The notes beneath the pieces were generated by a model, which made no database searches, had not been told where the DNA came from, and saw only the letters and a program-made list of their open reading frames with translations. Positions 11,301 through 26,300 of a DNA stretch of 64,000 bases are shown here, in pieces. The stretch is from Acanthaster planci. Taxonomy: Eukaryota > Echinodermata > Asteroidea > Valvatida > Acanthasteridae. The first letter of the stretch is position 1; each line of letters opens with the position of its first letter. Where the stretch lies: assembly GCF_001949145.1 (NCBI RefSeq), contig NW_019091423.1, positions 282,585 to 346,584 of the forward strand, given 5' to 3'. The position numbers and the translations under genes were made by a program.

Positions 11301-14300
11301 TTACCACACCAGTGCACGTACATGTACTCCACAGTAAAGAAAAAACAAAGTTTTATGCTTTGAGGGCATAATAATATTAGCCGTGTCATGCACAGTGTGC
11401 ACATTCACAATACATGGATACAAGATTCATGCACAGTTAGTTGTACACATGTACATGTACAGGTGTAGTTCAAAAGTGTTAAAATTGCTGTAATGATTAC
11501 ATGCAACTCAGATACCGGGAAGTAAGTCCTGATATACATGTACACGTAACTTTCTCGACATATAACCAAAGGAAAACAGGCCCAAATGGTCTGGATGACA
11601 GTATCCAGTACTTGATGGCAGAGGGGAGGGGAGAACTCTAAATGAAACCCTTCCCCTGTTCCAATGAGTCTCCGAATGCTTAGTTCTTCTAATTCCCTTA
11701 TCTTACCTGACTTAAATTATTGCAATATTATCTGGTCGCATACATCTAACACAAAGCTATACTGGGTAAAATGAAGGAAAGTGTGCCAACTAAGGTGTCT
11801 ATCAGCATGTACACGTACTGTATAGGAGGTAGGGTATTGTGTAAATGTAAGAAGGTCCGCATGGGAGTTGGACAATTCTCTCCCCCCTCCCCCCCATTGC
11901 ATATTTGTATGATAAGTTCACATACAGGTAGAACTGTAATCTGTCTTTTGTTACATTGTACTTTAGCCAAAGTGATGATTTTTATTTTGTTAAAAGGACT
12001 GTTCTCTCAACGTTCTCTTCCCTCTACAACCACCACTTTCCTCTCATCTCTAAAACAGTTGGGAAAACCAAGAAAAATCAACCTTGGATTAATCGGTCCA
12101 TCATCGATTCCTGCATTTTCAAAAACAGGCTGCGTAGGAGATTCTTGCGTAATCCCACGGAAGCAAACAAGCAATATTATAAGGTTTTTCGCAACCGATT
12201 AACAGTTACTATTCGCTCTGCAAAGAGAGATTACTACGCTTATCAGCTTCATCGAGAAAAGGACAACCTTAAAGGACTTTGGAGAGAAATAAACAGCATT
12301 CTAGCCAAGAGGAAACATACTTCCTCGCCTGATGACTTTGTCCATGGAGGAAACATCCTCTCCATCCCTGCAGATATTGCCAATTCTTTTAACACATTTT
12401 TTACAAGTATTGGTTCTTCCCTAGCAAACAAAATTCCTTCCTCGGCCACTAACTTTACCGACACCCTTCACAGTCCTACATGTAATCCTTCCTCTTTTTT
12501 CCTCACACCAACTAATACACTAGAAATCATTCAGAGTGGCAAGAAATTTAAGAAGGGAAGCAGCTGTGGATTTGATGAGATTAGCTCCACTGTTATTCCT
12601 CTTTTTGCTGAACCACTGAGCTACAGTACATGGACATGCACATGTATATCTTCAGTCATTCTTTCCTAACCGGCTCTGTCCCCCTGAAACTCAAGATTGC
12701 CAAAATCATCCCTATTTTCAAAAGTGGTGATAAGCGAACCATCAATAACTGCAGACCTATTTCTATTTTACCTTGTTTTTCCAAAATTCTTGAGAGGCTC
12801 GTCTACAATCGTCTTTCACAATTCATCTTTCAATTTCAGATCTTGTTTGATTAGCAGTGTGGTTTTCGCTCCAAACACTCAATTGACATGGCTCTCATCC
12901 AACTGGTTGACAAAATCAACACTGCATTCACCAACAAAGAGTCATTTATTGGTCTGTTTATTGATCTCTCTAAAGCCTTTGACACTATCAATCATTCTAT
13001 TCTTCTCTCTAAACTTAATTACTACGGTATCAGGGGAGTCCCTCTCACCTGGTTTTCTGACTATCTTTCTGATAGGTATCAATATACTTCCATTAAAAAT
13101 GTTGAGTCTCCTCAACTCAATATTCAACATGGGGTCCCTCAGGGGTCCATCCTTGGTCCTGTGCTCTTTTTGATCTTTGTTAATGACCTTTGTTTTTCTT
13201 CTCCAACCCCACACTTTACTCTCTTCGCTGATGATACCTCGATTTTCTACTCCAGCCCTAGCGTCTCTTCATTGGTCGAAACTCTCAATTCTGAACTTAT
13301 CAATGTTTCCTCTTGGTCCAAAGCCAATAAACTCTCCCTGAATTTCTCCAAAAAAGACTTCATCTTCTTTAGCAAGGCTGCTTGTTCTTAAAACATCGAC
13401 TTACCTCTAGTAAAGGTCGATGGTATTCCCATCATAAGGGTCGATTCGCCGAAATTCTTCGGTGTCTATGTCAACCACAAACTCACTTGGACAGAGCACA
13501 TCTCTTCTATTACTAATATTTTTTCTCGCAACACAGGCGTATTGTCCAAACTTTGTCTCTTTCTACCTCCCGAATGCTTAGTTCTTCTTTATAATTCCCT
13601 TATCTTACCTTACTTGAATTATTGCAATATTGTCATGCCGCATACATCTAACACAAAGCTACATGTACATGTACACTCTCTATACATCACTCAAAAGCGA
13701 GCTATCTTTATCTGCACTCTATCACACCATCGGGAACACTCTGCACCTCTATTTTCAAGGTTACATACATGTACTCTTACTTTTCATGACTTAAATAAAT
13801 ATCTCACTGGTATCTTTGTGTACAAATTCACACAGAATCATTTGCCCACCAGCTTCTCTTGTTTCTTTTCTTCAATCCAAGATACACACGGTTATTCTCC
13901 CAGATCCCATCACAATTTGTGTGTTCCATTCACCGGCACCCTGTATTCCAGTTCTACTCTTCGCTTCTGTGGTCCCCGTCTGTGGAACACCATTGATAGG
14001 GAAATCAGAACAATGCTGTCCATTGGCCACTTCAAGTCCTCCTACAAAAGAGCTTCCTCTCACAATATGTTACATGCTTCTCATCCTTAGACAATGTCTT
14101 CCTTTACTTCATCCTTTATCTCGCCTTTACTTCTGTATCTATGCATTTTCACGATGAATTTTTTTTTTTGCGTTGGGGAGATGTTAATTATATATAATGG
14201 GTTTGCCCTTACCCAACGTATATTAATAAGCACTGTATGCTCAGTGCTTGTCCGAGAGCTTGCAAAAAAAACCTCACAAGCTTACTCGGGTGGGACTTGA

Positions 14301-17300
14301 ACCCACGACCTCCTGCTTACTGGTGCAGATGTCTCAACATCTCGACCACCAAGCTTGCCGGGGTCGGCTGGCCGGCCCAAGTCAAATGAAGCAACGGGTA
14401 CCACGAACTATTTTCAAGATGTCCCTAGTCCAATTGTCTGTCTACAGACTGTTCTCTACAAGCCCTTGCTTACATGAACAGCTCCATACTTTCTATCTTC
14501 ACAAGTTTCCTCTATTTTCTCTTATTGTATGACACAGTATTTATGGATCTTATTTATTTTACGTGTATTCTTGATTCGTATTTTAATGAAAGCATGGAAA
14601 TAAATGTGCTTTTGAATTGAATTGAATTGAATTAAGACAAAGTTCATGATTATTTCTTCCCCACAACTTCAACACAAAATCAAAATCCAAAACCTACAAA
14701 TAGGCGATGCTGTTCTGGTACCCAGTACGCATGCCCGCAATCTTGGTGTGGTGTTTGACCGGTTCTTAAACTTTGAAAAACATGTGTCCAAGATTTGTCA
14801 GACATGCATCTAAGAAGAGTAGCAAGTATCAGACACTTNNNNNNNNNNNNNNNNNNNNNNNNNNNNNNNNNNNNNNNNNNNNNNNNNNNNNNNNNNNNNN
14901 NNNNNNNNNNNNNNNNNNNNNNNNNNNNNNNNNNNNNNNNNNNNNNNNNNNNNNNNNNNNNNNNNNNNNNNNNNNNNNNNNNNNNNNNNNNNNNNNNNNN
15001 NNNNNNNNNNNNNNNNNNNNNNNNNNNNNNNNNNNNNNNNNNNNNNNNNNNNNNNNNNNNNNNNNNNNNNNNNNNNNNNNNNNNNNNNNNNNNNNNNNNN
15101 NNNNNNNNNNNNNNNNNNNNNNNNNNNNNNNNNNNNNNNNNNNNNNNNNNNNNNNNNNNNNNNNNNNNNNNNNNNNNNNNNNNNNNNNNNNNNNNNNNNN
15201 NNNNNNNNNNNNNNATTAATTGTCTCATTCCTCTGACCAAATTTTCCACCGGAAAAGTATGCACCAAAAAATCAAGAGAGAAAAAAATGTGCAGAAAGAT
15301 TTGCTGGTTGATGGTAATGATTGGATAGGACTTGAGATGCATACTAGTACATATCTTATTGTCCATGCTTTGATCTTTTCCTTTCAGGGGCGATACAGTG
15401 TGAAGGTCAAGACGCTGCTTGTGTTGTGGATGCTGTGTTTCATTGGGCTGTGGGTGATGTACTTCAGATACGGCGACCCTGAAACGTGCAGTGGAGAACA
15501 GGCCAGGACATTTGTAGTGAGTAATGATATCTTGCCATATTTAAACAGGCAGTGGTAATGGAAAATGGTGATGGAAAGTATGCGGGTAGGTATCCTATAT
15601 TTACATGCAAGACAAAAATCTGTTTACATGCAAATTACTCCATTAATGACTCCAAAGCCAGTGTTTTATACGTGTACATGTATCATCTGCTCTCCAGTGA
15701 CTTTATGGGTGCATTCCCGTGTTGAAACATTTAAATGGAAAAATGGTGTCCATTTCATTTGTAAAAATTGGAGCCAGTGTTTGATACCATCTGCTCTCCA
15801 GTTTCTTGCAACACAAGCAATAATGTCTTTCACCGGAAACTATAGTATCACTAAATACATGTACAATCAGCATTCATGGAGTACTTATTGGTACATGTAT
15901 CCCAGCTGTGGAAGTTCAATGTTTTCACCAATTGGCACATTACCGGTATATACATGTACGGTACATGTACATGTACATGTATATGTGTTAAAGTGTTTAC
16001 AAACATGTACATGTAGCTATGTGTACATGTGTATGTGTACAAATCTTTCAGCTTGTACTGCCAATAGGCACAAAAATTGTGACCTGTTCTGCAAAAAAGG
16101 GTAATAAGTCCCGCAATGCCAAAACACATAATGGCCTGTTCTACATTTATTTTGGAGAGGGCAAAATTTCTTCAAAAATGTGATTTTGTGTTTTTTCCTT
16201 TAATAGCTTCTATAATATTTATATGTTGGAAACTGATGAATAGAGATGAAAAGTTGATCATTCAGTGAAAAATCCTGTGTAGCATTGCGTTTCCAAGCGC
16301 TACACAGTACAATGTGCCAGTACGTCAGTTTATTTGTCTGAGAGATGAAGTCATAAAGCCAGTGTTGATTCAGGATATGTTTTTGTTGGCTTTCAGAATA
16401 GTCTTCACTGATTCAAGCAGAATTCTTCTGGATCTAATGTTGACTTAGGGAAGTTTGTGGTCTTTCCCAACTTGCAAAGAAAAATCCAGAGTTCTTTTGC
16501 TTGTCTGTTGCAATAATAGTGCTCTTTCCCAAGGAAAAATGTTGAAGCAAAGAATCGGTTACCAGTGTTAGTTTCTTCACCCCCATGGTTTATTGTGACT
16601 CCTTTTCTACATCGCATGTCACTTTTCCTCTTGCCTACATGTATATTGCTTTCATGGATCCTTGATAGTGGTTGGCGGTTACCAGTTACATGTATATCTA
16701 ATTCTTCAGCAATAATCTCAGTCTTGCAACAGTGTGAGCAAATTGTCATGATTGTGAGTAGTTACCGGTACAGTACATGTACATGTACGGTACATGAGCC
16801 TAGTAGCCATGGAAGCTGGTATTCATCTTTTGATAGCTTAGCAAACTGTGATATCAAGAACTTTTGCCACGCGTAAATTTATTTGTGCAAATTTCAAACA
16901 GCATTCTGAACAATCCTGTGCTATGGTACAGTAAGTGCAGAAAGTGCTTTTCACTCTATCCGTGGTTCACTGGACCGGCACCGTAAATTATAAAATGTGT
17001 ACGGGCGCATCCAACTACTCATCGCAGACAACACGCCGTATCGGCCCGTGAAGAACGCGACACCACAGCCTATCAATAATGCAGGTGTGTTTCACACTCA
17101 ATTAACTTCTCTCTGTTGTAGTCGAGCTTCTCCATCCCACATGTACATGCACTGTACATGTAGGTGTCGCGGGGACTTCACACATTAAAAAACTGCTGAA
17201 TATTTGCATAAAATGTGTCTGTTCCCTCATCCATCCCTCCCAATCCAGCTCTGTAAGCATCAAGCCAGTTTCCTTACTTATTCCAGTTTTGCCCGTACAC

Positions 17301-20300
17301 ATTAATTGAATTTAAAGCTACGTTGTACATGTATGCACATTTGTACAACCGGAGCATATTGCTGGGTACTTTATTTTGAAGCAGAGGCACCTTTCTACTT
17401 AGTGCATTGTACGGTACATATTTTATGCCCTTAAGGCTTACATTGTAAATGATATACAGATGATGAAAACTTCAAACTTGAAAGCCACTAATTCCTTAAT
17501 TATTCACTGCCTCTGTCAAGGTTTTCCTCTGGAAAAGTCCATTTTGTTCTCTAGAAAAATAGATGAGCATGGACATGTACGTGTACAATACTTAATATTT
17601 ATGGAGTAAAGTGCACTGGACAAGTTTCTTTGGCATACTAGTTTTAATTGATTGTACACGTACATGTACATGCAGCGCTGTATACATACATGTACATGTA
17701 CATGTATATGGGGGCCTCTGGGGGTGGGGCTGCACTCGGAGAAGGGGGGGGTACCAGTAGGGCCATGGGCATTTGTGTTCTCTGAGCCAAACAGTTTTAA
17801 TACAGTTTCACTTTTTTAAGTTGGAGGATGTGCCGGTAAGGAACATGTGTGCCAATCCTTTCCCTTTGGTCCCAATACATAGTTAAATGCACATTTGCAC
17901 ATGCGCATGTTTTGTTGTACGGTATGTGGTGACACATTGTCCCCACTTAAATTCATGTATACACATGTACATGTACACTGTACATGTACATGTATGTGAC
18001 CTGGCACTCTGCTCTTCCTATTGTGAGGGTTCAAAGTTAAATGTTGAAGTGGAGGATTTTGTAATATTTGGAAAGAGTAATCCGTCTATTTTTTTCAAAG
18101 TTTTTTCACTGGATCAGATACTGTACATATGTGCATGTATATAAAAATGTCATTTGCTCAGCAGTTTGGATGCTAGCATTATTCGTGCCCAGTCAGAAAT
18201 GTTGAAACAATGTCAGAAATAAAGACACAAAGTTGCCAGAATAATGTCACGCTGTCACCTTAAACTTTTATCCTAAGTGTTCCATGTACATGTACATGTA
18301 CATGCCATTGGAAAGCTCTCTTTCTGCTGAATTCAAAAATATCAATATCTCCATTTTTGAAACTTCCAACTTTCAACTCATTTTGTGGCGATACATGTAG
18401 GTCACATATAAATTTTTCGCTAACTCTAATTATGCAGCCTTGGAGTGCACAAAACACGTTACCAGCTCAAATTTGTTGGGGAGTTCCCCCTCCCCAGTAC
18501 ATGTACATGTACACTGTACCTTGACAATTTATTTTCAACTCAAAGCCTGCTGAGCTACACAGGCTTTTCTACAAGTTTTTGCCACAAAAGCTTCAAAGTG
18601 TGAAAACTAGACTGGTAATTTTTTATTAATTTTCACGCTGTACCCAGTACACACATACCCTGGTACATGTACAGTACATGTACATGTATGCAGGTTTATT
18701 GCTTGTATAAGGTGCATATGTCATTGTCCGTTACATGTTCATGTAAGCAAGTGAATGTACTTTGTGGCAAGGGCATAGTGAGCTTGAGTGAAATCAGTTG
18801 TCACTGTTTGTAAGTTTGGAAGTTTTTCTTCAAGCCTCTGGACTTAGAGAGGTGTTAGAGGGAAGGAAGCAAACTAAAGTAGATTAGGATACGACGTAAG
18901 AACATCAATTCCCTAGATTTGTACAACTGAAATACTTGGTATGTACATGAAAAACAATATTTAGGCTAATAGGATAAGCTGCTGTCTAGAAAATTTGGCA
19001 GTGTGTACCCGTACTCTACACGCACCATGTGTCTGTAAAAACATTCAGGGTACTTTCTTCCACATTACCAACTGAGGCTCTCAATAATAGTGATTCATAA
19101 AGCACCTTAAATACAGATCAAAGCACTGTAGATCATTATTACCCCTGCTCACTGGGCCCATGAAACATTCCAAATACCATCTCAGCTCCCTGGGGAGTAT
19201 ACAGCTTGATGCAGCCACTATTCGGTGCAAAGTGGCTAAATCAACCACAAAAACCATCGCTGCCCTCACAGGTACCCAATTACTCCTGGGTGGAGATAGG
19301 CAATGAGTGACAAGGTGCCTTGTCCAAGGGCACATGCACCATGACCCCGGGCTGGATTCGAACCCGCAACCTGCGCTTTATCCGCCAACTGGGAATCCAG
19401 TACTCTTAACCACAAGGCCACGGCACTCCACAATTCCACTCATAAGAACCTCAGCTGTAATATAATCCAAAGCATTTCAATTATTGATACTGTTCTAGCG
19501 GACTTAAGAACAAGCACTCTGAATTATTAATGCATGTATTTTTCCATGAAAAAAAGGTATGTACATGTACCAGTGCGTATGCATTAAAATGTTTCCACCT
19601 GGATGACTGCAAAATGAGCCAAATGCCATTAGCCTTTTGAAATGTGGCAGACACAACAGGAGTGCACTACCGGTATTTGAAGTGGGTACATGTACATGTA
19701 CATGTATACAGGTGTAATCCAATAGCACCCTCCTATTGTGTCCGCCATAGGGGTAACTCAAACAGGCTTATGAAAAAATGTTAAAGTACATTTACTGGAC
19801 AATGCACATGTGCATGGAAGTGCCCCTATGTGTAGTACATGTATCTTCCTTAGCACACTGTCATACCAGCTCCTAGTCTTGGTTCAAGTACTGGTGATCA
19901 ATAATCCTGCAGGAAAACTGCCGTCATGTGGTATGTTTTGAGAGGCTGTAACTATCATTTTAGGAATCCAACATGTACCGGTACATACATGTACCGGTAT
20001 AGTGAGTTTTTTCTGTGTTATTTTTTGTGATTTTTCTTGTTCGGGAACTATGCACATGTACCGATATGTGGAATGGTTGCATTATTATTAGCACGTCCCC
20101 TGCTCTTGAATGTTAAAGTCCATGTACACGAATGTGTCGTAAATGAATTTCCAGAACTATCAGTGTACATGTATTTGATTACTTGCCTAATGCTTATCCA
20201 TCATGTTGTCACAGGTTTACAATGTAGACAGGTACATGTATGTACATGTAGAGTCTGTGGTGATAAGTGAACAATCTCGACTTAAGATGCTCTGATCGAG

Positions 20301-23300
20301 AGGCACGGAGGACGTGCAGTGATTAAATGTGCAAAATGAGTTGGAATTATTGAAAGCCGTGGACATCCAAACACATTTCTGGCCATTCATTCACAGAACT
20401 TATGGTACTGTTGTTGACTTGAGCCATTCTGTTACAACGTTCATTAAAAAAAAAATTCCATATACATACATGTACATGTACAACAGTGTCAACTTTCCTT
20501 CACAATGTTCAACTAAGCCGCAATGCTTTCGCATTGCACCGGGATAAGCTTCCCCAAGCAACTGGCTCAGCAGGTCGGTTACTTAGGCCAAATTGGTCCT
20601 GGAGTAATTGCAAGGAGTCATGTGATTGCCTGGGGGGGGCAGGGGCAGGGGAGGCAATAGCGATTGATAAGATGGAAAGAAATTACAAGTACCTGTACAC
20701 ATACCCGCAATTGCCATGTGATGAATGCTTGCAAATAGCCCCTTTTTTTTGTTAATGAAAAGTTAACACAGAGGTAAATCAATAATCCAAATTTGTATGT
20801 CCAACAATTCCTTTGGAAAGTTTATTTGTGCAGGGCAAGCTACATTGTACATGTACATGTAAGTCTTGGTGTGTACAACCACCCATGTATGAAATCAAGA
20901 TAGTATGGAAACAACTGGCTCATACCATTCTTGTACAGTTTGGTGACAGAATGCATGCAGGTCAAGCATGTAAAGGCTTGGAAATAATCAAGTGAGGAGC
21001 TGAGAGATTTCACTGTGTCTGAATACATTGATATATGAAAGATGGAAGTGTACAAAGTACTGCCACTTTCTTCCAAGCCCATGGTCTTCGTGCGCTTATG
21101 TCTGCTAAATTGAAATGTGCTTTCACACCACCATTTTGATTTGATTGCTTTTTCCCTGTGAAAGTGTGATAACTACGACAAAGGCGTTGTGGCTGGCTCC
21201 ATGTGCGAAGAACTCTGCAAGCAGACGAAAGTGACGCTCGATGGCTGTCTAGCCCAGGATACATTTCACCAGGTATGATTTGGCTAAAGTGCACCATGGT
21301 ATAATAGATGCCCTCTGTGATATAGCGCTAACTTGCGTCATATCCGATCCCAGCCCATGCAGCGATCCGTTGTGCATATTGCCCATGCCCAGCAGAACCC
21401 GTGGGGAGGAGTGTTGAGGCTTGGCGTGTCGATTTCATGCATGCCGAGGTGCTAGTTGCACAGGTCATTAGCTCCATAGAATAAGTTCACTTACAGCAGG
21501 GTGCCTTCAAGAGGCATGTACCATACATACGTATTAACCATGTTAACAGTCCTTGGTTATTCCCCCATCATCAGTGCTGTGCAGGGGCTTTGGCAAGCAT
21601 GCAGTGGATCATTTATTCATACTTCCTCGGTAAGGTTGGGGTTTTGGGTCCCAAGTGGGGGTAGCGCTGAGATCATTATGAAAACAGGCACTGCACTTGT
21701 CATTGTAAGGCATGAAAAGGTCATTGAAATATACCGGCACTGTAAAGGGAATAAATATGTGCTTGGCCAATCTTTACTGGATTGGGAGAATGGACGCTGA
21801 TAATGCCCAAGGCAAAGGCAGGGAACATTTTTTATGGTGGTCTGTTTTTCAACCTTGTATATCGCATCTCGTATCTCTATCTCACATCTCCGTTTCACAT
21901 ATTGTGCCTTGTATCTTGTATGTTTATTGGGAAAGAGGCTAATCATACATGTTGCCTCTGCGTGATAAGGTTAGAGGAGTGGAGTTTGGCTGCCACCATG
22001 AATTTCTTTTTTTTTTTCGCAGACTGTTTTCTTAAAAGAACTGTTCTGTGGCTAAGAAATTATGCATCAGTGTACGATGTGCGTGCGCACACTTGAGTGC
22101 TACTTTGTGAAATCGAAATTACTGTATATGGTTTGACAAAATAGCACGCAAGTGCAGTTGAGTGCTGTTGGTGACAATTCACTTGGTTTGTGGTGTTGGT
22201 GACAACTTACTTGGTTTGTGGCAGATTGGAATAGGGAAACACTTCGGTGTGGTCGCCCATTTGGTGTGACTCATCAGGGCAGCTGGAGCTCTCACAAGGA
22301 AATCACTTTGCCCGAAAATTGTCGCTCAGCTCCCAAGAGTGACAGTTTGCCCAGCGATAATCTTGAATCACTTCCAACATACTGTTTGTGTCTTTCTAAA
22401 ATGTCCTGAGAATATCCAGGGGTTTGGTAAATTTGGCCTACCGGTACATGTACAGTTGCAGTTACATTTCTTTGAACTAAAGCTCAGTATTGTTGTATGC
22501 GTACATGTTCATGTTACTGGAAATACTCGACAGAAATGTTTCATATCTGAATTAAACAAGTTCAACACAAAAGTCCATATTACTTGTTTTAAGAATTAGA
22601 AAACGGGCCTGTTCATGTGTCCTGTAACTCTCCGTATGAAACTAGAACAACAGATAAATTAACTGGAGCAGGATTTGAACCTCCAGAATACCATACTGTG
22701 CACTACCAAATAAGGTATTCTAACATCTCACCCACATATTCTGTGCTTTGATTGGCTGAAAGTGTGTCATGTGATGCTTGCTAGTCGTACTGTTTTTGTA
22801 CCACCACTCCTAAACATGCTAAAAGGCTATACACATGCAGCCCCGCTCTGAAAAAGAACTATGTCTGTAGCAACGAAAACTTAAGAAATAGTACCGAGGA
22901 ATGTACATGTATTTCAGCTCATACATGTACATGTAGCTTAAACCTTTATCTGTCACCCGTTGAACCAGGCTACGGTACATGTACATGTACGTACTAGCTA
23001 CAAAGTTGTTGGTTAAGAGAACAAGGATGCAAATAGTCAGGTGCCCTTTTAAATACCTTTATGTTACGTAGTGTAAGTTGTCGATACACACATTCTAATG
23101 TCTCACAGGATTTGCAAAAAGGAACACTGATGCTATGCTCTTTGGTGCTTTATTATTGATTTTTAACTTACATTGTGCAGAATCTGTAGGTGAGTGTCAT
23201 AAAACACAAATTGACTGCTTTGTCTCCTGATGAAGTAAAACTAGTCCCGCTCAGTGATCCATGAAGCATTCTACATTTGTATATTCCCTTGGCTTCACCT

Positions 23301-26300
23301 CAGGTAAATTGAATACTACATGGATCACCTCGGGAGGCTAGTTTTACTGTACCGGTAACTCGAAACAGCCAGTATATGTACACGTACATATACATGTACC
23401 GGTATTCTGGTACCCAACCCTGTTGTGGTACATATACAATGTACATGTACATGTAGTTCCTCCTATAAATTTGCTAGTAAGTTGGTAGAGCCTCGGTATG
23501 GGTAATCTTCAGTTACAGGTTCAAATCTCTTTCCACTCAATTTCTTCCGTCCAGTCTATTTTTATACATGAACATGAATACAATACATGTTCATGTACAT
23601 GTATGTTAGCACCAAGTTGGCTTTCCCATAGTATGCTTTGTTTGATAGTTTGTTTCCAACATTTTCAGCACAGAAAATCCTCTTACGACTCAGTTGGAAA
23701 ACATCATCTTTCAGATCTGGAACCAGTAGAAAGTGGTGATAAATTCACAAAAATGAAAATGTACGTGGAAATTTATACAAGCAGTTGTCTGAATGATCTG
23801 TGAGCCCCGTCCAGTCTTGTCCAGTGTGTTTCTACATTCATGTACATGTAGTGATTACAGTTGGGAGGTCTTTTTTGTTCTGGCATACAGTTTAATGCAA
23901 AATGTTGAAATATCTTGAGTAATGGTATTATACTTCATGAATCATATGTGCATCAATCATATGTACAAAATGGAATTACTGGCTTTGGAGAATGGACATG
24001 ACAAATTCCTAAGCTGCAGGCGAGGGCATTTTCAGCATTCATATGTATTCCATTCAGAAATACCTTATTCAAATACCATAGTCAAAAGAAATCAATACAT
24101 GACGAGTTTCCACCAATTTTGTTCTAGAATTTTACTTTCCTATTCCCAACACCCCCATCCATTCTATGGTATATTCCCTGTGCAAGTTGTTCAGTATAAT
24201 CTCCACATATGGACCTGCACATGGCGTGTTCTTCATGCCATGTTGCCTGAGACTCTTGAACAATAGGGATGGATTAAATTGCCTTGTATCCAGGTGCCAG
24301 AGCATTTTTTATGTAGCAGGCATTATCAAATCTCCGCAGGCATTATCAAACGTTAATACGCGGTGAGTTACATTGCGCATCGTTGAATGGGGAAACTGTC
24401 TTACCAGTAGGTACATGTATTTATGAATGCACATTAATTGTACTGTACACATGTAAAGTATTTACATTAGGCCTTTTCACACGAGCGCGGAAACCGCACA
24501 TCTGCGACAGTCGGTGCCACAGCGTCTGTGTCATACGACGTGTGAGATTTCTTCGCGGCCTTTCAGATGGTGCAATGTTTATCGCGTAGCTGACGTTCCT
24601 CGTTTGGCCATGATTTGCAGTTGCGGTCAAGGGTTAATTTGCATTGCTAGTAGTTTGCTATGTTCTTAAAGTTAGAATCATGCGGTACCTGCAGTTTTCC
24701 TGCTATGCATTTGCAGGCCATGCGTTCTTTGCGGAATTTGATAGTTCATGTAGTTTATTGCGTGTCCGTACTCTGTTCCGTTCTGCTAGCCTACATGTAC
24801 ATGCTAGATTTACATGTAGCAGCCCGAATGGAAGAAGGATGCATTGACTTTCCATTTTACACATCACCATTTGGAGTAGCCAAAGGAGTATTTCTGTGTG
24901 GAGAGCCGCCATTTTTGAAGATGTCATCAACTAGGTGCACATGCATAATAAAATTCAGCCCAAGGACCCTCGCAACGATCGCGCGCTCTGCATTCACGTG
25001 ACCGATCTTGGTGATCATTACACAGATTTCACATTGATGCGAAGCTGTGGAGAAGGTCTCGATCGCCGCGACCATCACTCGAGACCTGTGCTATAAGCGT
25101 GTGATTTTTTGACAGAGGTCGACCTTCACACGACGCGATATCACTGTAATTGTAACATCGATATGATTTCATAGCATAGGGTACGACCTCTGTTATCGGT
25201 GCTCTTGTGAAAAGGCTTATTGTGTGTGTTGTTTTGTGTCTTTTGAAATCTCATTTAGCCCTGATCCTTGAAGTGTTGTGTAACCCATGCAGAATCTTGT
25301 TGAATTTGGCATGGCATGTGGATTAACTGCAATTTCCAAGCCATAAAGTTCTTGCGAGGAGTGTTCCAGAATCTTTTCAAATGTGTTGTGCAAGAAACCA
25401 ATGGTACACTGTACATTCATTGCAGTTAAGGGCATAAAGCCCCATGTGACGCAAAAAGTTTCTTCAATTGTTGAAAATCCCCCCAAACCCTTTGATCAAT
25501 TTTGAAGGTTCTTGGAGGATTAAAATAGGGCTAAATGCATATTTTTTTTTTATACCTGTGTAAATTCCAAGTGTTGAATGTCAAGTTTGCAGTCGATAAC
25601 TCTTTTTTTCTGTCCTTTCTAAGGCATTCACAGGTACACTGAAGAAACCACCAAAACAAAGAAAGAATATTGATGAACCCCTGTACATCAAGCAGCTCTT
25701 GAATCCTCAGCGGGAAGGGTTCAACAAGCCTGCCTCTGGTAGCTCCATGGAGGACCTGCGCATCATGATCTCGGCCAACCTTAAGCGCCATCTGGGTGAC
25801 GCTATCAACCTGGACAGAGTCCAGTCCCGAATACTCAACCTCGCTGACAGCAATAATGATGGTAAGGTCTCGCTGCCGGAGGCCCGCTCCATCTGGTCCC
25901 TCCTTCAGGCCAAAGAGTTTCTGATGATGATGGTCCTCGGTGAGAGCGACTACATTCCACGCCTCCTGGGATTCTGCGGCAACATGTACATCATGGAGGG
26001 CATTCACGCCTTCAGGCTGTATGGTGCAGAGTTCCCGCCATTTGTCGACTTTGTTTTGCCAAATTCAGCCCAAAGGTTTTTTCAAAGAAAGATTGCCCCG
26101 CCCTGGACAGACAGGGCTCATATTGTTGTTGGATTGTTGGAATTTGTTGAGGAAATCATGGAAGGGCCAGCGGGCAATCTTTACATGTGCCATGTAAATG
26201 AAATGGGGATTGGGTACACGGCGTATAGCGACGTGAAGATCCTGCGATTGGACGGCGTGCTGACCGAGCAGGCTGTACAGAGCAGCCTGCGGGACCGGAC

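Larger units (their letters stand above)
11956..14634 (+). mobile_element. Truncated, broken CR1/L2-like non-LTR retrotransposon
   Basis: The frame encodes the region between endonuclease and RT (KKNQPWINRSI, then SCGFDEIS), then RT motifs in order: IPIFKSGDKRTINNCRPIS, QCGFRSKHS, GLFIDLSKAFDTINHS, HGVPQGSILGPVLF, FADDTSIF, and a thumb with FFGVYVNHKLTW. It is inactive: the frame changes near 12630, where a TACATG-like insertion lies, and in-frame stops occur at 12852 and 13389. The endonuclease is missing, as is usual for 5'-truncated LINEs. It ends in a TTGAA repeat, typical of CR1/L2/Rex1-type 3' ends. It sits in the sense direction in DIPK1 intron 1 and carries a reversed SINE in its 3' untranslated part. 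Confidence 0.85.

Noticed and set aside
14680..15366. Frames running across the first N gap
   Set aside because: The open state is created by N. Only the LINE fragment before the gap and DIPK1 exon 2 after it are supported.
21501..21800. Open frame with AVQGLWQACSG, considered as a missing DIPK1 exon
   Set aside because: Exons 3 and 4 already join in phase and align with the human protein without a gap of that size.
25531..26007. 158-residue minus-strand open frame
   Set aside because: It lies opposite DIPK1 exon 4, whose + frame matches a known family along its whole length.
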